64,000 nt of DNA from Azoarcus sp. KH32C (GTDB lineage Bacteria > Pseudomonadota > Gammaproteobacteria > Burkholderiales > Rhodocyclaceae), in assembly GCF_000349945.1 (NCBI RefSeq), contig NC_020516.1:1922001-1986000 (forward strand), written 5' to 3'. Positions 17,749 through 26,821 of this stretch are shown here, piece by piece; within the stretch, counting starts at the first letter, position 1, and each line of letters opens with the position of its first letter. The position numbers and the translations under genes are program-made. The notes under the pieces were generated by a model. The model did no database searches and was not told the origin of the DNA. It was given only the letters and a program-made list of their open reading frames with translations.

Positions 17749-19236
17749 TCATGGAGGCGAAGGCGGCGGTATCTGCACGGCATCATCGGCGGCATCGACT
17801 TCGGGTTGGGGTTCGCAAGAACCGATCACGACCCTGTTCCGTCCGGATGATTTGGCCTGATACAGGAGCCGGTCGGCCATCTCGACCAGCAGCACGCCTC
17901 CGGCGGGGACGGTGTGGACGTGATTGCGTTCGGTCTCGATCCAGGCGGACCGGACACACGCGACCCCGACGCTCACGGTGACGTGCCCGGTGTCCGAGCG
18001 CCGGTTCGGAATCGCGAGGGTGGCGATCGCGTCGCGTATCCTTTCGGCAATCCCGCCCGCCGCCTCGACGCTCGTCTGGGGGAGGAGGATCACGAACTCC
18101 TCGCCGCCGTAGCGTGCGACCAGGTCGGGTGCGCGGGTGATCGAGGCTTGCAGCGTGTTCGCGACCGTCTTCAGGCATTTGTCGCCTTCGACGTGACCGT
18201 AGGTGTCGTTGAAGGCCTTGAAGTGATCGACGTCGAGCATCAGCAGGGAAAGCGGCAGGCCGCTTCGCATCGCAAGGTGCCATTCCAGATCGAGTGCACG
18301 GTCGAAGGCGCGACGGTTGGCGATGCCCGTCAGCGCGTCCTGGGTCGTCAGCCGCTGAAGCATCAGCGTGAGCCGCACCAGCCTCTTGTAAAGCATGCCG
18401 CTTTCGGCCAGCAGGACCAATAATACGAAGCTCGCAGCGAACAGCCCGTAGATGCGGCCGGCGTAAAAGCCGAGGTCGAAGCGTCCGTGGTTGAGGAGCG
18501 CCGATAGCGCGACGTCGATCAGCCAGGCGCACATCGTGACCATCAACCACAGATCGAGTACTGCGTGTGGTTTGTGGAGCCAGAGTGTCAGCAGCGCAAC
18601 TGCGCTGAGCAGCCACACCGTGGAGACCACCGTGGTCATCGCGGGTGTGTATTGCGAGCCCGCCATGATCGGGGGCAAGAGGGACCCGCCGCGGATCGCG
18701 AGCACGCTGATGCCCGTGACGACCGTCAGCACGATCGCAAAGGCTGTCGATACGAAGACCGGCAAGCGCGTCGTCGGATGGGGCGGATGGGTCTCCCGAC
18801 GTTTCATCAATGCATATGTCGTCACGCACAGCGGAAAACCGCCGTGCCAGAACATGTAGAGCCAGGCTGTGGTTTGCGGGCCGGAGCCGAGCAGGCCGGT
18901 GGGCGAAAACAGGCCCGGAAAGGTGAGCATGTGGACGACGGTCGTGATTGCAGTGAACAGATATCCGCTTGCGAGCACCAACAACGACGGGGCGCTAAAG
19001 GACGAATACTGGTTGAGCAGCAAGGCCACCGTGATCAGATCGAGGACCACCAGCGACGATTGATAGGCCGGGATGAAGGCTTCGCCTGCGCCCAGCGGAG
19101 TTCCGGCAAATGGCGCAATCACGACGAAGCCGACCAGTGACAGCGCCACGATCACGCTGGCCAACCTGCGTTGTCCCTTCGTCGCTGTCAGGGTGGATAG
19201 AAAATAGGAGGGCTCGCTCGCCTGGTCCCGGGACAT
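17749..19236 (-). CDS. Membrane diguanylate cyclase (MASE4-like sensor, GGDEF)
   Basis: A 495-aa inner-membrane enzyme that makes c-di-GMP from GTP. About eight hydrophobic segments (about residues 20-285) form an integral sensor. The pattern FWHGGFPLCVTTYALMKRR and the overall arrangement resemble MASE4. The GGDEF domain follows (about 310-475), with LTGIANRRAFD, DVDHFKAFNDTYGH and active-site RYGGEEFVILLPQ. The core is intact, so activity is expected. Start at 19236 (MSRDQASEP) is preceded by GGGGAGG. It is convergent with the double-glycine peptide gene, with about 41 bp between stops. Confidence 0.92.
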   Translation of the reverse strand: MSRDQASEPSYFLSTLTATKGQRRLASVIVALSLVGFVVIAPFAGTPLGAGEAFIPAYQSSLVVLDLITVALLLNQYSSFSAPSLLVLASGYLFTAITTVVHMLTFPGLFSPTGLLGSGPQTTAWLYMFWHGGFPLCVTTYALMKRRETHPPHPTTRLPVFVSTAFAIVLTVVTGISVLAIRGGSLLPPIMAGSQYTPAMTTVVSTVWLLSAVALLTLWLHKPHAVLDLWLMVTMCAWLIDVALSALLNHGRFDLGFYAGRIYGLFAASFVLLVLLAESGMLYKRLVRLTLMLQRLTTQDALTGIANRRAFDRALDLEWHLAMRSGLPLSLLMLDVDHFKAFNDTYGHVEGDKCLKTVANTLQASITRAPDLVARYGGEEFVILLPQTSVEAAGGIAERIRDAIATLAIPNRRSDTGHVTVSVGVACVRSAWIETERNHVHTVPAGGVLLVEMADRLLYQAKSSGRNRVVIGSCEPQPEVDAADDAVQIPPPSPP

Positions 19237-19455
19237 TTTTGGGCCTCCCCTGCCGGAGCCGGAAGGCAAAAGCGCGTCCGTGCGGCATTATTGCTTTAGT
19301 AATAGGATAGGCCGGCCAATGAGGCCACTGCGTGAGGTATGTCCGATAGTGGAAGAGACTTTTTATTTCTGCAACTCGGGGCGTTTGGGCTGTCAGCGCC
19401 GGAACGTTTGACGATGCCGCTGTCGAACCGGCGATCCTTTGTAATCCATATTCCC

Positions 19456-20619
19456 ATGAGCGAGTTGAAGATCCGTATCGCCAGCGGCGCCGCCGAGCTT
19501 TCGCGGGACACCTGGAGCGACATCGGCGAGCCCGGCCATCCTTTCCTCAACGCGGATTTCCTCCGTATCGTCGAGGAGCGCGGAGTTGCCGCGCCCGAGT
19601 CGGGCTGGCAGCCCTTGCATCTGGTGGCGACGCAGGACGGCGCCGATGTCGGCCTGCTGCCGCTCTATCTAAAGACGCATTCGCATGGCGACTTCATCTA
19701 CGACTGGAGTTGGAGCTCCGTGTGGGAGCGCTTCGGGCGTCGCTACTATCCGCGGCTGCTGTCCGGGCTCCCCTATACGCCGGTCGCGGGACCGCGGCTC
19801 CTGGTTTCGAAGCGCTGCGCGAACGGCGACGAGGTCCGCAAGGCGCTCGTCCATGCAGCGCGCGAAATCGTTGCCGAAAACGGGTTTTCGACCTGGCATG
19901 CGGCGCTCGCGTCGCCTGCGGACATCGCAACGTTCGAAGAAGGCGGGCTGCTCGTCAGCCACGACGTGCAGTTCCAGTGGACCGACGCGGGCTTCGGCGA
20001 TTTCGACGGTTTCCTGCAATCCTTCTCCGCCGAAAAGCGTCGGAAGGTGCGCGCCGAGCGTCGGCGGGCAGGGCAGTCCGGCCTGCGCATCGACGTCCGG
20101 CACGGGCACGAAATCCGTGCAAAGGAGTGGCCGGCACTGCATGCGCTGTACAAGTCGACCTTCGACCGCTTCGGCAATTTCGCCGCCTTCAGCGCGGAAT
20201 GCTTCACCGAGCTCGCGAAGACGCTGGGCGACCGCATGGTGGTCTTCACGGCAAGCGATGGTGAGTTGCCCATCGCGGTCTCGCTATGCTTTCGCAGCGA
20301 CGACACCTTGTTCGGACGCTACTGGGGCGCGCGGCGGCAGGTGGACAGCCTGCATTTCGAGCTCTGCTTCTACCAGGGCATCGACTACTGCCTGCGCAAC
20401 GGCCTCACGCGCTTCGAGCCGGGTGCAGGGGGAGAGCACAAGATCGCGCGCGGCTTCACGCCACAGATCGTGCGCTCCGCACACTGGATTCCGGACATGG
20501 AGATGCGGCGGCTGATCGCGCCGCACCTGGAGCGGCAAAAGGGCGGCATCGCCGCGTATCGTGACGAGGCGAACACCCACCTGCCGTTCCGCGAGGTCGA
20601 GGACCGCTTAACTCGGTAG
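19456..20619 (+). CDS. COG3146-family GNAT-like acyltransferase
   Basis: A 387-aa protein of the DUF482/COG3146 type, sometimes called a peptidoglycan-biosynthesis or FemAB-like GNAT protein. Typical stretches are FIYDWSWSSVWERFG, GLPYTPVAGPRLL, FSAEKRRKVRAERR and GEHKIARGFTP. These proteins are predicted N-acyltransferases; the substrate is unknown. The start is uncertain: MSELKIRIASG at 19456 suits the family, with alternatives at 19414 and 19339. The last 12 bp overlap the 3' end of the convergent aidB-type gene. Confidence 0.82.
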   Translation: MSELKIRIASGAAELSRDTWSDIGEPGHPFLNADFLRIVEERGVAAPESGWQPLHLVATQDGADVGLLPLYLKTHSHGDFIYDWSWSSVWERFGRRYYPRLLSGLPYTPVAGPRLLVSKRCANGDEVRKALVHAAREIVAENGFSTWHAALASPADIATFEEGGLLVSHDVQFQWTDAGFGDFDGFLQSFSAEKRRKVRAERRRAGQSGLRIDVRHGHEIRAKEWPALHALYKSTFDRFGNFAAFSAECFTELAKTLGDRMVVFTASDGELPIAVSLCFRSDDTLFGRYWGARRQVDSLHFELCFYQGIDYCLRNGLTRFEPGAGGEHKIARGFTPQIVRSAHWIPDMEMRRLIAPHLERQKGGIAAYRDEANTHLPFREVEDRLTR

Positions 20620-22236
20620 CGCCCGCTGGAGCATCATCGTCGCCACCTGGGGGCGGGCCAGCAGGCCGGAGACTTGTCCGCGACGCGCCGCGAGGCGGCT
20701 CACGATGAACTCCTCCGCCACCCACGCCGGTGCATGGCGCCGCAGCAGGACGGCCTGCACGAGCAGTACAAGCTGCGTCGCAAGATGCCGCGCGTGCCAT
20801 TCGGCCTCGGCCGGTGCACTAGTCAGACGCGTCAGTTCCGCGAGCGCGTCCTTGAGCGCCGGTTCGTCGCCTGCTGCCTGGCCGAGATCCTGAAGCAGCG
20901 CCTGTAGCGCGTCCGGCTCCCGGGCGGCGGCGCGTAGCACATCCAGGCACATCACGTTGCCCGAGCCTTCCCAGATCGAATTGACCGGCGCTTCGCGATA
21001 AAGCCGGGCCATCGGCGCATCCTCGACATAGCCGTTTCCGCCCCAGGCTTCCATGCACTCGGCCGTCAGCTGGATCGCCCGCTTGCACACCCAGAACTTT
21101 GCAGCCGGCGTGACGATACGCTTGTAGGCGCGTTGGAGAGGGTCGGCGTCCGATTCGACCGCCTTCGCCAGACGCATTCCCAGCGCCGTCGCCGCCTCGC
21201 TTTCGAGCGCCAGATCCGCGAGGACATTGCCCATCAGCGCCTGATCGGCAAGCAGGCGTCCGAAGGCCGTGCGATGCCGGCAGTGATGGATCGCCTCGAC
21301 AAGCGCGCGCCGCATCAGCGCCGCACTGCCCAGCACGCAGTCGAGCCGCGTCTGGGCGGCCATCTCCATGATCGTCGGAATCCCCCGCCCCTCATCACCG
21401 ACGAGGAAACCGATCGCGTCCTGGAACTCGACCTCCGCCGAGGCGTTCGAGCGGTTGCCGAGCTTGTCCTTCAGGCGCTGGATGCGGATCGCGTTGCGCC
21501 TGCCGTCCGGCAGCCAACGCGGCATGAAGAAGCAGGAGAGGATGTCGCCGCCGTGTGCGAGGACGAGGTGCGCGTCGCAGGTCGGCACCGAAAAGAACCA
21601 CTTGTGACCGACGATCGCGAACTCGCGGCTTCCCGCTCCGGTCGGCCGAGCCTGCGTCGTGATGCCGCGCAGGTCGGATCCGCCCTGTTTCTCCGTCATG
21701 CCCATGCCGATCATGACCGAACGTTTGCCGGCGATCGGTTGATCGGCCGGGTCGTAGTCGCGCGAGCCGAACTTGTCGCGCAGCATCCCGAACAGCGCCG
21801 GATCCCGGCGCAGCACGGGGATCGACGCGAAGGTCATCGTCACGGGGCACAGCGTGCCGGCTTCGGCCTGCCCGTGCAGGTAGAAGGAGGCCGCGCGGGC
21901 CACATGGGCGCCGGCGCGCGGCTCGAACCACGCCGAACTGTGCACGCCATCGGCGTACAGCATCGCCAGCAACTGCGTCCATGCCGGATGGAACTCGACG
22001 CTGTCGATGCGCAGCCCGTTGCGATCGAAGGGTACGAGTGCCGGGACGTGGCGATTCGCGAGTTCGGCAAGCCGCTCGGTCTCCGCGCTTCCCAGCGTCT
22101 CGCCCTGCGCGCTCAGCGCCTCGGCATGCCAATCGGCGCCTTCGCGCACGACTGCTTCCTGCAAGGCCGCGTCGCTCGCAAAAAAATTGCCTGTGCGGGG
22201 CGGGACCTGGTTGAAGACTTCATGCGTTTGCCACAT
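20608..22236 (-). CDS. aidB: AidB-type acyl-CoA dehydrogenase
   Basis: A 542-aa flavoprotein closely matching E. coli AidB in length (541 aa) and landmarks: WQTHEVFNQVPP at the start, LCPVTMTFASIP, GMGMTEKQGGSD, GHKWFFSVP, RLKDKLGNRSNAS and LYREAPVNSIWEGSGN. AidB belongs to the FAD-dependent acyl-CoA dehydrogenase superfamily. It binds DNA and is induced in the adaptive response to alkylating agents in E. coli; its catalytic role remains unsettled. No Ada or AlkB lies nearby. The ATG at 22236 matches the E. coli N-terminus, so an upstream in-frame start at 22272 is less likely. Confidence 0.93.
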   Translation of the reverse strand: MWQTHEVFNQVPPRTGNFFASDAALQEAVVREGADWHAEALSAQGETLGSAETERLAELANRHVPALVPFDRNGLRIDSVEFHPAWTQLLAMLYADGVHSSAWFEPRAGAHVARAASFYLHGQAEAGTLCPVTMTFASIPVLRRDPALFGMLRDKFGSRDYDPADQPIAGKRSVMIGMGMTEKQGGSDLRGITTQARPTGAGSREFAIVGHKWFFSVPTCDAHLVLAHGGDILSCFFMPRWLPDGRRNAIRIQRLKDKLGNRSNASAEVEFQDAIGFLVGDEGRGIPTIMEMAAQTRLDCVLGSAALMRRALVEAIHHCRHRTAFGRLLADQALMGNVLADLALESEAATALGMRLAKAVESDADPLQRAYKRIVTPAAKFWVCKRAIQLTAECMEAWGGNGYVEDAPMARLYREAPVNSIWEGSGNVMCLDVLRAAAREPDALQALLQDLGQAAGDEPALKDALAELTRLTSAPAEAEWHARHLATQLVLLVQAVLLRRHAPAWVAEEFIVSRLAARRGQVSGLLARPQVATMMLQRALPS

Positions 22237-22329
22237 TGCTGCGTCCGCCTGACTCCGTCTGCGATCCTTCAACGTAGTCCACGGCCGGGGAGGAGGGCAA
22301 CTCGCTTGCTCCCGGACCGTCTTTGCCCT

Positions 22330-22986
22330 TCAGTCGGCGACGAGCGAATCCGCCAGTTCGGTCGGGCTCGCGAAGGCGCGCCAGTGCGAGGCCATTTCCG
22401 ACGGCTCGAGGCTGCCGTATCCCCAGGTCGCAGCCAGGAAGGGCAAGTCGTTGGCGTCGGCCGACTCCCCGTCCTCGCTGCGGTCGCCGATGTAGACGGC
22501 ATTGTCGCGCTCGATGCAATGGTCGGCGAGCAGGCGGGCGATCATCGCCGCCTTGTCGGGTAGTCGCGGCTCGAACATGTCGAGCGCGTAGACGGCGCCG
22601 AAATAGCCGCTCCAGCCGAGATGCTCGAGAATCAGGCGCGTAGGATGCAGGCGCTTGTTCGTCGCGATTGCGAGCCGACATCCGCTCGCCGTCAGTCGCG
22701 CCAGCATTTCGCCGACGCCGGCGTAGGCGGACGTCGCCCGATAGCCGGAGGTGTCGTAGCTCGCCTTGAAGTGCGAGGCGAGTTCCGCGATCAATGCGGC
22801 GTCGGTGCTGCCGGTGAGCAACTGCAGCGTTTCGAGCAGCGGCGGGCCGACGATCGATTCGTCGATGGCGATCGCAGGCGTGCGTCCGGCGCTGGCGAAG
22901 GCGTCGCGGTAGCTCGCGAGAATCGCGGGGGCCGAGTCGATCAGCGTACCGTCCAGGTCGAACAGGACGTGTTTGAAGCGCGGCAT
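22330..22986 (-). CDS. HAD-superfamily hydrolase (phosphoglycolate phosphatase-like)
   Basis: A 218-aa phosphatase of HAD subfamily I. The nucleophile motif FDLDGTLID is at about residues 8-16, motif II is in LAIATNKR, the motif III lysine in RLPDKAAMI and motif IV in YIGDRSEDGESADAND. A helical cap (about 20-85) is present. The Gph/PGP-like fold suggests a small phosphorylated metabolite as substrate. Start at 22986 (MPRFKHVLF) puts the DxD motif at the usual distance from the N-terminus. It is transcribed in the same direction as aidB, separated by 93 bp. Confidence 0.88.
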   Translation of the reverse strand: MPRFKHVLFDLDGTLIDSAPAILASYRDAFASAGRTPAIAIDESIVGPPLLETLQLLTGSTDAALIAELASHFKASYDTSGYRATSAYAGVGEMLARLTASGCRLAIATNKRLHPTRLILEHLGWSGYFGAVYALDMFEPRLPDKAAMIARLLADHCIERDNAVYIGDRSEDGESADANDLPFLAATWGYGSLEPSEMASHWRAFASPTELADSLVAD

Positions 22987-23081
22987 GGCGGGGGCGTCCG
23001 TTTTTGAGTGGGCGCTATTGTATGTCGCCACCGCGGCAGTGAGAGCCCGGCGACCGCGTGGGCCGCCGGGAGTAGGGCGGA

Positions 23082-23924
23082 TTACCCGGCCTTGACGACA
23101 TGTTCCTGCCGACCCAATCCGGCAATCGAGGCGGACACGCGATCTGCCGCGCGCAGGTAGCGCGGCGGCTGCATCCCCATGCCGACGCCGGCCGGCGTGC
23201 CGGTCATGATCACGTCGCCAGGCAGCAGCGTCATCAGGCCGCTCAGGTAGCTGAGGATCTGCGCGACGCTGAAGATCATGTTCCCGGTATTGCTGTCCTG
23301 GCAGGTCTGCTCATTCACGGCGAGCTGCATCGCGAGCTCGCGCGGCGCCTCGACCTCGTCCGGCGTCGCAAGCCAGGGCCCGAGCGGCGCGAAAGTGTCG
23401 AAGCACTTGCCCTTGCTCCACTGGCCGCCGCGCTCGATCTGCCAGTAGCGTTCGGACATGTCGAGCCCCATCGTGTAGCCGGCGACGTAATCGAGAGCCC
23501 TGTCCTCCGATACATTGCGCGCCGTCGCACCGATCACGACCACCAGTTCCAGCTCCCAGTCCGTTTTCTCCGATCCCGGGGGCATGATGATCGGATCCTT
23601 CGGGCCGCACACCGCAGTGGGGGACTTGAAGAAGATGATCGGTTCCTGCGGAAGCGGCAGGTTCGCCTCGCGCGCATGGTCCGCGTAGTTGAGACCGATG
23701 CACACGACCTTGCCGATGCCGGCAAGCGGCGCACCAAGGCGCACGCCGTCGGCCACGAGCGGCAGCGTGCGCTGATCCAGCCCGCGCAGTTGCGCGAGGG
23801 CCGCCGACCCGAGTGTGGCTCCGTCGATATCCCCGACATGAGCGGACAGGTCGCGAATCTTCCCGTCGGCGTCGATCAGGCCTGGGCGTTCCTGTCCCGG
23901 TTCGCCAAAGCGGACGAGTTTCAC
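23082..23924 (-). CDS. Fumarylacetoacetate hydrolase (FAH)-family protein
   Basis: A 280-aa enzyme. The metal-binding FAH core is visible: LNYADHAREANLP, FFKSPTAVCGPKDPI, the WELELVVVIG motif holding the acidic metal ligands, MSERYWQIERGGQW and LLPGDVIMTGTPAGVG. Members hydrolyse C-C bonds in acylpyruvates or decarboxylate or isomerise related dioxo acids; many are misnamed ureidoglycolate lyase. It is the last gene of an apparent operon (MFS, decarboxylase-like, racemase-like, FAH), 24 bp after the racemase-like gene. The natural substrate cannot be assigned. Confidence 0.9.
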   Translation of the reverse strand: MKLVRFGEPGQERPGLIDADGKIRDLSAHVGDIDGATLGSAALAQLRGLDQRTLPLVADGVRLGAPLAGIGKVVCIGLNYADHAREANLPLPQEPIIFFKSPTAVCGPKDPIIMPPGSEKTDWELELVVVIGATARNVSEDRALDYVAGYTMGLDMSERYWQIERGGQWSKGKCFDTFAPLGPWLATPDEVEAPRELAMQLAVNEQTCQDSNTGNMIFSVAQILSYLSGLMTLLPGDVIMTGTPAGVGMGMQPPRYLRAADRVSASIAGLGRQEHVVKAG

Positions 23925-23948
23925 TGAGCTTCTCCTCGATGACGTGAG

Positions 23949-24692
23949 TTATTCGTGATTGATCCAGCGGGCCAGCGGCTCGGCGATGCCGATGCAGGGT
24001 TTGGCGCCCGGGCGTGCGAAGCTGCCTTTCTCGGCCTTCCTGGGGTTCAGCGCAGCCAGCGTCTCAGCCTGCTTGACCGCCGCTTCGACGCAGTCTATCA
24101 CCGGCACCGGGATGCGATCCCGCACCCGCCGCGCGAGCCCTGCCAGCGGCGCGCCCGCGAGGACCACCACGTCGGCGCCGTCCTGATCGATCGCCTGTTT
24201 GGCGAGTTCGACCAGCAGCGCTTCCTTCTCGTCCTGCACGTCCGAGATCGAACGGAAGCTCCCGCCGAGCGCACGTACCCCGGCGCAACGTTCGCGCAGC
24301 CCGTGCCACGCGATGCACTCGTGGTACCAGGCTTCGAGCGAGTGCGAGAAGGTTACGATCGCAAAACGCTTGCCCAGCATGCACGCTGTCAGCATTCCGG
24401 CCTCGGCCAGACCGATCACGGGAATCGGAAACAGCTCGCGCGCGCCCCCGAGCCCCGGATCGCCGAAGGCCGCGATGATCGCCGCATCGACGCCGGCGTG
24501 CATCTCGGCGAGCATTTCGAGCGCCACGGCACCGCCGATCACCGCCTCGGCGCGGGTTGCGATGTAGGGCACGCCGCGCGGCGCGGTCGCCGTCACCAGC
24601 TCGGTTTCAGGACTTGCGATGCCCATCGCCGCGTTCGCGATGCGGTCGGTCACGCTCTGGGAAGTGTTGGGGTTCAGCAGCAGGAGTTTCAT
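23949..24692 (-). CDS. Asp/Glu/hydantoin racemase-superfamily protein lacking the canonical Cys pair
   Basis: A 247-aa protein. The start LLLLNPNTSQSVTDRI and the GDPGL motif place it near hydantoin/allantoin racemases. Catalysis in that family uses two cysteines, one before GDPGL and one in a GCAG-like motif. Here the equivalent segments read IIAAFGDPGLGG and VVLAGAPLAGLA, so both Cys positions appear to be Ala and Gly. This alignment is from memory and should be tested. Other cysteines (HECIAW, RERCAG, VIDCVEAAV) are present. If the loss is real, the protein is probably not a two-base racemase. ATG at 24692 has better spacing to AAGGAAGG than the one at 24698. Confidence 0.85.
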   Translation of the reverse strand: MKLLLLNPNTSQSVTDRIANAAMGIASPETELVTATAPRGVPYIATRAEAVIGGAVALEMLAEMHAGVDAAIIAAFGDPGLGGARELFPIPVIGLAEAGMLTACMLGKRFAIVTFSHSLEAWYHECIAWHGLRERCAGVRALGGSFRSISDVQDEKEALLVELAKQAIDQDGADVVVLAGAPLAGLARRVRDRIPVPVIDCVEAAVKQAETLAALNPRKAEKGSFARPGAKPCIGIAEPLARWINHE

Positions 24693-24713
24693 GTCCATCC
24701 TTCCTTGGTCAGA

Positions 24714-25442
24714 TCAGGCCACTTCCTGGAACAGGCGGCCCCAGCCCTTGATTGCGCGGGTGTCGACGCCGGCCATCCGCAGCTGCTTCCAGACGACGGT
24801 CGACACGGTGTCGTAGAGCGGAATGCCGGTTTCGCGTTCGAGCTCCTCGGCGAGTTGGGCAGCGCGAAGGTTCGTGCAGAAGGTCGTGATCGCCTCCGGC
24901 CGCGATTTCGCAACTTCGCGGACCATGGCGCGCAGCGTGTCTTCGGCGACTTCGGCGAAGTCGAAATTCACCGAAATGCCGAGATGCTGTTCGGCAGGCA
25001 CCTCGACGCCGAGTGCCGCGTAATTCTTGACGATACGCGCCTGCACGTCCGGTACATAGGGCGTGGCGAGACCGAGTTTGCGCGTGCCGGTCTTTTCGAG
25101 GATTTCGTTCAGCGCGAGCACCGACGTCGTCGCCGGGATGCCGGTCGCCTCGGTGATACGGCGGCACAACTGCACGTCGCGCTCGAAGCCGAGCCAGCCT
25201 GAGGAGGTGCCGCTCCAGCCGATCGAATCGACGTGGGCATCGGCGAGGAGCTTGGCCGCTTCGAGGATCTTGCTGTCGTCGAACTGGCCGAGCGCCTGGT
25301 TCTTCAGCGAAATCTCGGTCACGGTGAAGCGGGAAAAGTGGGCCGACACGCCGGGCACTTCGGCGACGATCGCGCTCGTCAGCGGTTCGAGCGAGGTATT
25401 GGAGGAGGGCGTCAGCACGCCCAGGCGGATGCGTTTGGTCAT
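24714..25442 (-). CDS. Arylmalonate decarboxylase/maleate isomerase-family protein
   Basis: A 242-aa member of the Asp/Glu racemase superfamily. It resembles arylmalonate decarboxylase (240 aa) along its whole length: SGTSSGW versus the MGTSLSF region, LATPYVPDVQARI versus LATAYIDDVNERL, TTFCTN at the second catalytic position, and the C-terminal GWGRLFQEV versus GYGRLFDES. The first catalytic Cys position is Gly and the second Cys is kept, as in arylmalonate decarboxylase (G74/C188). Maleate isomerases and racemases use two Cys. A cofactor-free decarboxylase is therefore more likely than an isomerase. The start at 25442 (MTKRIRLGVL) fits the family. It lies 15 bp upstream of the racemase-like gene. 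Confidence 0.85.
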   Translation of the reverse strand: MTKRIRLGVLTPSSNTSLEPLTSAIVAEVPGVSAHFSRFTVTEISLKNQALGQFDDSKILEAAKLLADAHVDSIGWSGTSSGWLGFERDVQLCRRITEATGIPATTSVLALNEILEKTGTRKLGLATPYVPDVQARIVKNYAALGVEVPAEQHLGISVNFDFAEVAEDTLRAMVREVAKSRPEAITTFCTNLRAAQLAEELERETGIPLYDTVSTVVWKQLRMAGVDTRAIKGWGRLFQEVA

Positions 25443-25510
25443 GGCAGTTCGGTATGTGCTGTTGGAGGTGGGGCTCCGGGCAGGCAACACCGCGGAGCCC
25501 CGAGGGGAGA

Positions 25511-26821
25511 TCAGACCGGAATCTTCTTGTCGTAGTTGATCAACATCGTCGAGCAGATGAAGAGCCCCGCGCCGGCGGCAGCGAACAGCATCAACGCCTG
25601 GTAGTAGGAACCGGTTGCCTGCACGATCACACCGACCAGGATCGGCACGCCGATGCCTGCGCAGTTACCGCCGAGGTTCATCACGCCGCCGAGGAAGCCC
25701 ACTCGCGCGCGGGTGCCGAGGATCGACGGGATGCACCAGAACAGACCGCACCAGCGCAGGAAGAACAGCGTCACCGACAACATCACCACGACCGTGACCG
25801 GATCGGTGATCTGCGCCACGCTGTAGATCGATGCGGTGGCGACGATCGACGCGATGCCGAACAGCGTCCGCAGCACCTTGCCCTGCGATGCGCCCGCGGC
25901 CTTCCACTTGTCCGCGAGCCAGCCGCCGAACAGTTCGCCGACGAAGCCCGAGAAGAACATGATGAACACGGCGCCGCCCATCTGTTTGATGTCAAAACCA
26001 TGCTGCTTCGACAGATAGGTCGGCATCCAGGTCAGCAGACCGTAGAACAGCGCGTTGAAGCACATCCAGCCGAAGAACATGCCCCAAGTCGAGCGGTAGC
26101 GGAAGAAGTCCATCACCTTGCCGCTCGTCACGGTGGGGGCGGCGGCCAATTCCGCTGCATGCGCCGCGTCGATGTAGTCCGCCTCGGCGTCGTTCACCGC
26201 CGGATGCTCGCGCGGATGGTTGCGGATGTACGACCACGCCCACAGCCCGGCGAGCACGGTGCCGACGCCGGCGATCACGAAGGACGCTCGCCACGAGCCG
26301 ACCATCGCGATCAGGCCCGAGATCAGGATTGCGCCCAGCGCCGCCCCCAGCGGAGCGCCGCCGTCGAGCAGGGTCGCACCGCGACCGCGCTCGTTCTGCG
26401 TCATCCAGATCGCATTGAGCTTGCCGCCCGCCGGGTAAATTGGCGCTTCGGCCGCTCCCAGGCCCAGACGGGTGATCAGCAGAGCGACCCAACCGGTGCA
26501 CACCCCCGCAATCGCCTGAAAGAAGCCCCAGCCGAGTGTCGCGCCGGCGATCACGTGGCGAGGGCCGAACTTGTCGGCGAGCATGCCGCCGGGAATCTGC
26601 ATGAAGGCGTAGGTCCAGAAGAAGGAACTCAGCAGCAGCCCCTGCGCCGCCGGTCCGATATCGAATTCCTTCGAAATCAGCGGCATCGCCACCGACAGCG
26701 ACGCGCGGTCAATGTAGTTGATCGAGATGAGGAACAACATCATCAGGAAGATCCGCCAGCGGACCTTCGTTTGGACTTCCGGGACCGCTGCTGCCCGGTC
26801 CAGTGCGATTTCAGCTCTCAC
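25511..26821 (-). CDS. MFS transporter, anion:cation symporter (ACS) type
   Basis: A 436-aa permease with 12 predicted membrane helices. The N-terminal stretch INYIDRASLSVAMPLI and the GLLLSSFFWTYAFMQIPGG segment of helix 2 are hallmarks of the ACS group (hexuronate, glucarate, phthalate, tartrate carriers). The start is a GTG at 26821 preceded by AAAGGAG at 7-nt spacing; upstream ATG codons would add a basic tail of low plausibility. It is first in the presumed operon. TTGTCGA-type elements at 26967-26993 lie in its upstream region. It probably imports the organic acid or ureide degraded by the cluster. Confidence 0.9.
   Translation of the reverse strand: MRAEIALDRAAAVPEVQTKVRWRIFLMMLFLISINYIDRASLSVAMPLISKEFDIGPAAQGLLLSSFFWTYAFMQIPGGMLADKFGPRHVIAGATLGWGFFQAIAGVCTGWVALLITRLGLGAAEAPIYPAGGKLNAIWMTQNERGRGATLLDGGAPLGAALGAILISGLIAMVGSWRASFVIAGVGTVLAGLWAWSYIRNHPREHPAVNDAEADYIDAAHAAELAAAPTVTSGKVMDFFRYRSTWGMFFGWMCFNALFYGLLTWMPTYLSKQHGFDIKQMGGAVFIMFFSGFVGELFGGWLADKWKAAGASQGKVLRTLFGIASIVATASIYSVAQITDPVTVVVMLSVTLFFLRWCGLFWCIPSILGTRARVGFLGGVMNLGGNCAGIGVPILVGVIVQATGSYYQALMLFAAAGAGLFICSTMLINYDKKIPV

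Noticed and set aside
15809..17752. A 647-aa open frame on the minus strand
   Set aside because: Antisense to the SDR and thiolase genes; Arg-rich with no domain signature.
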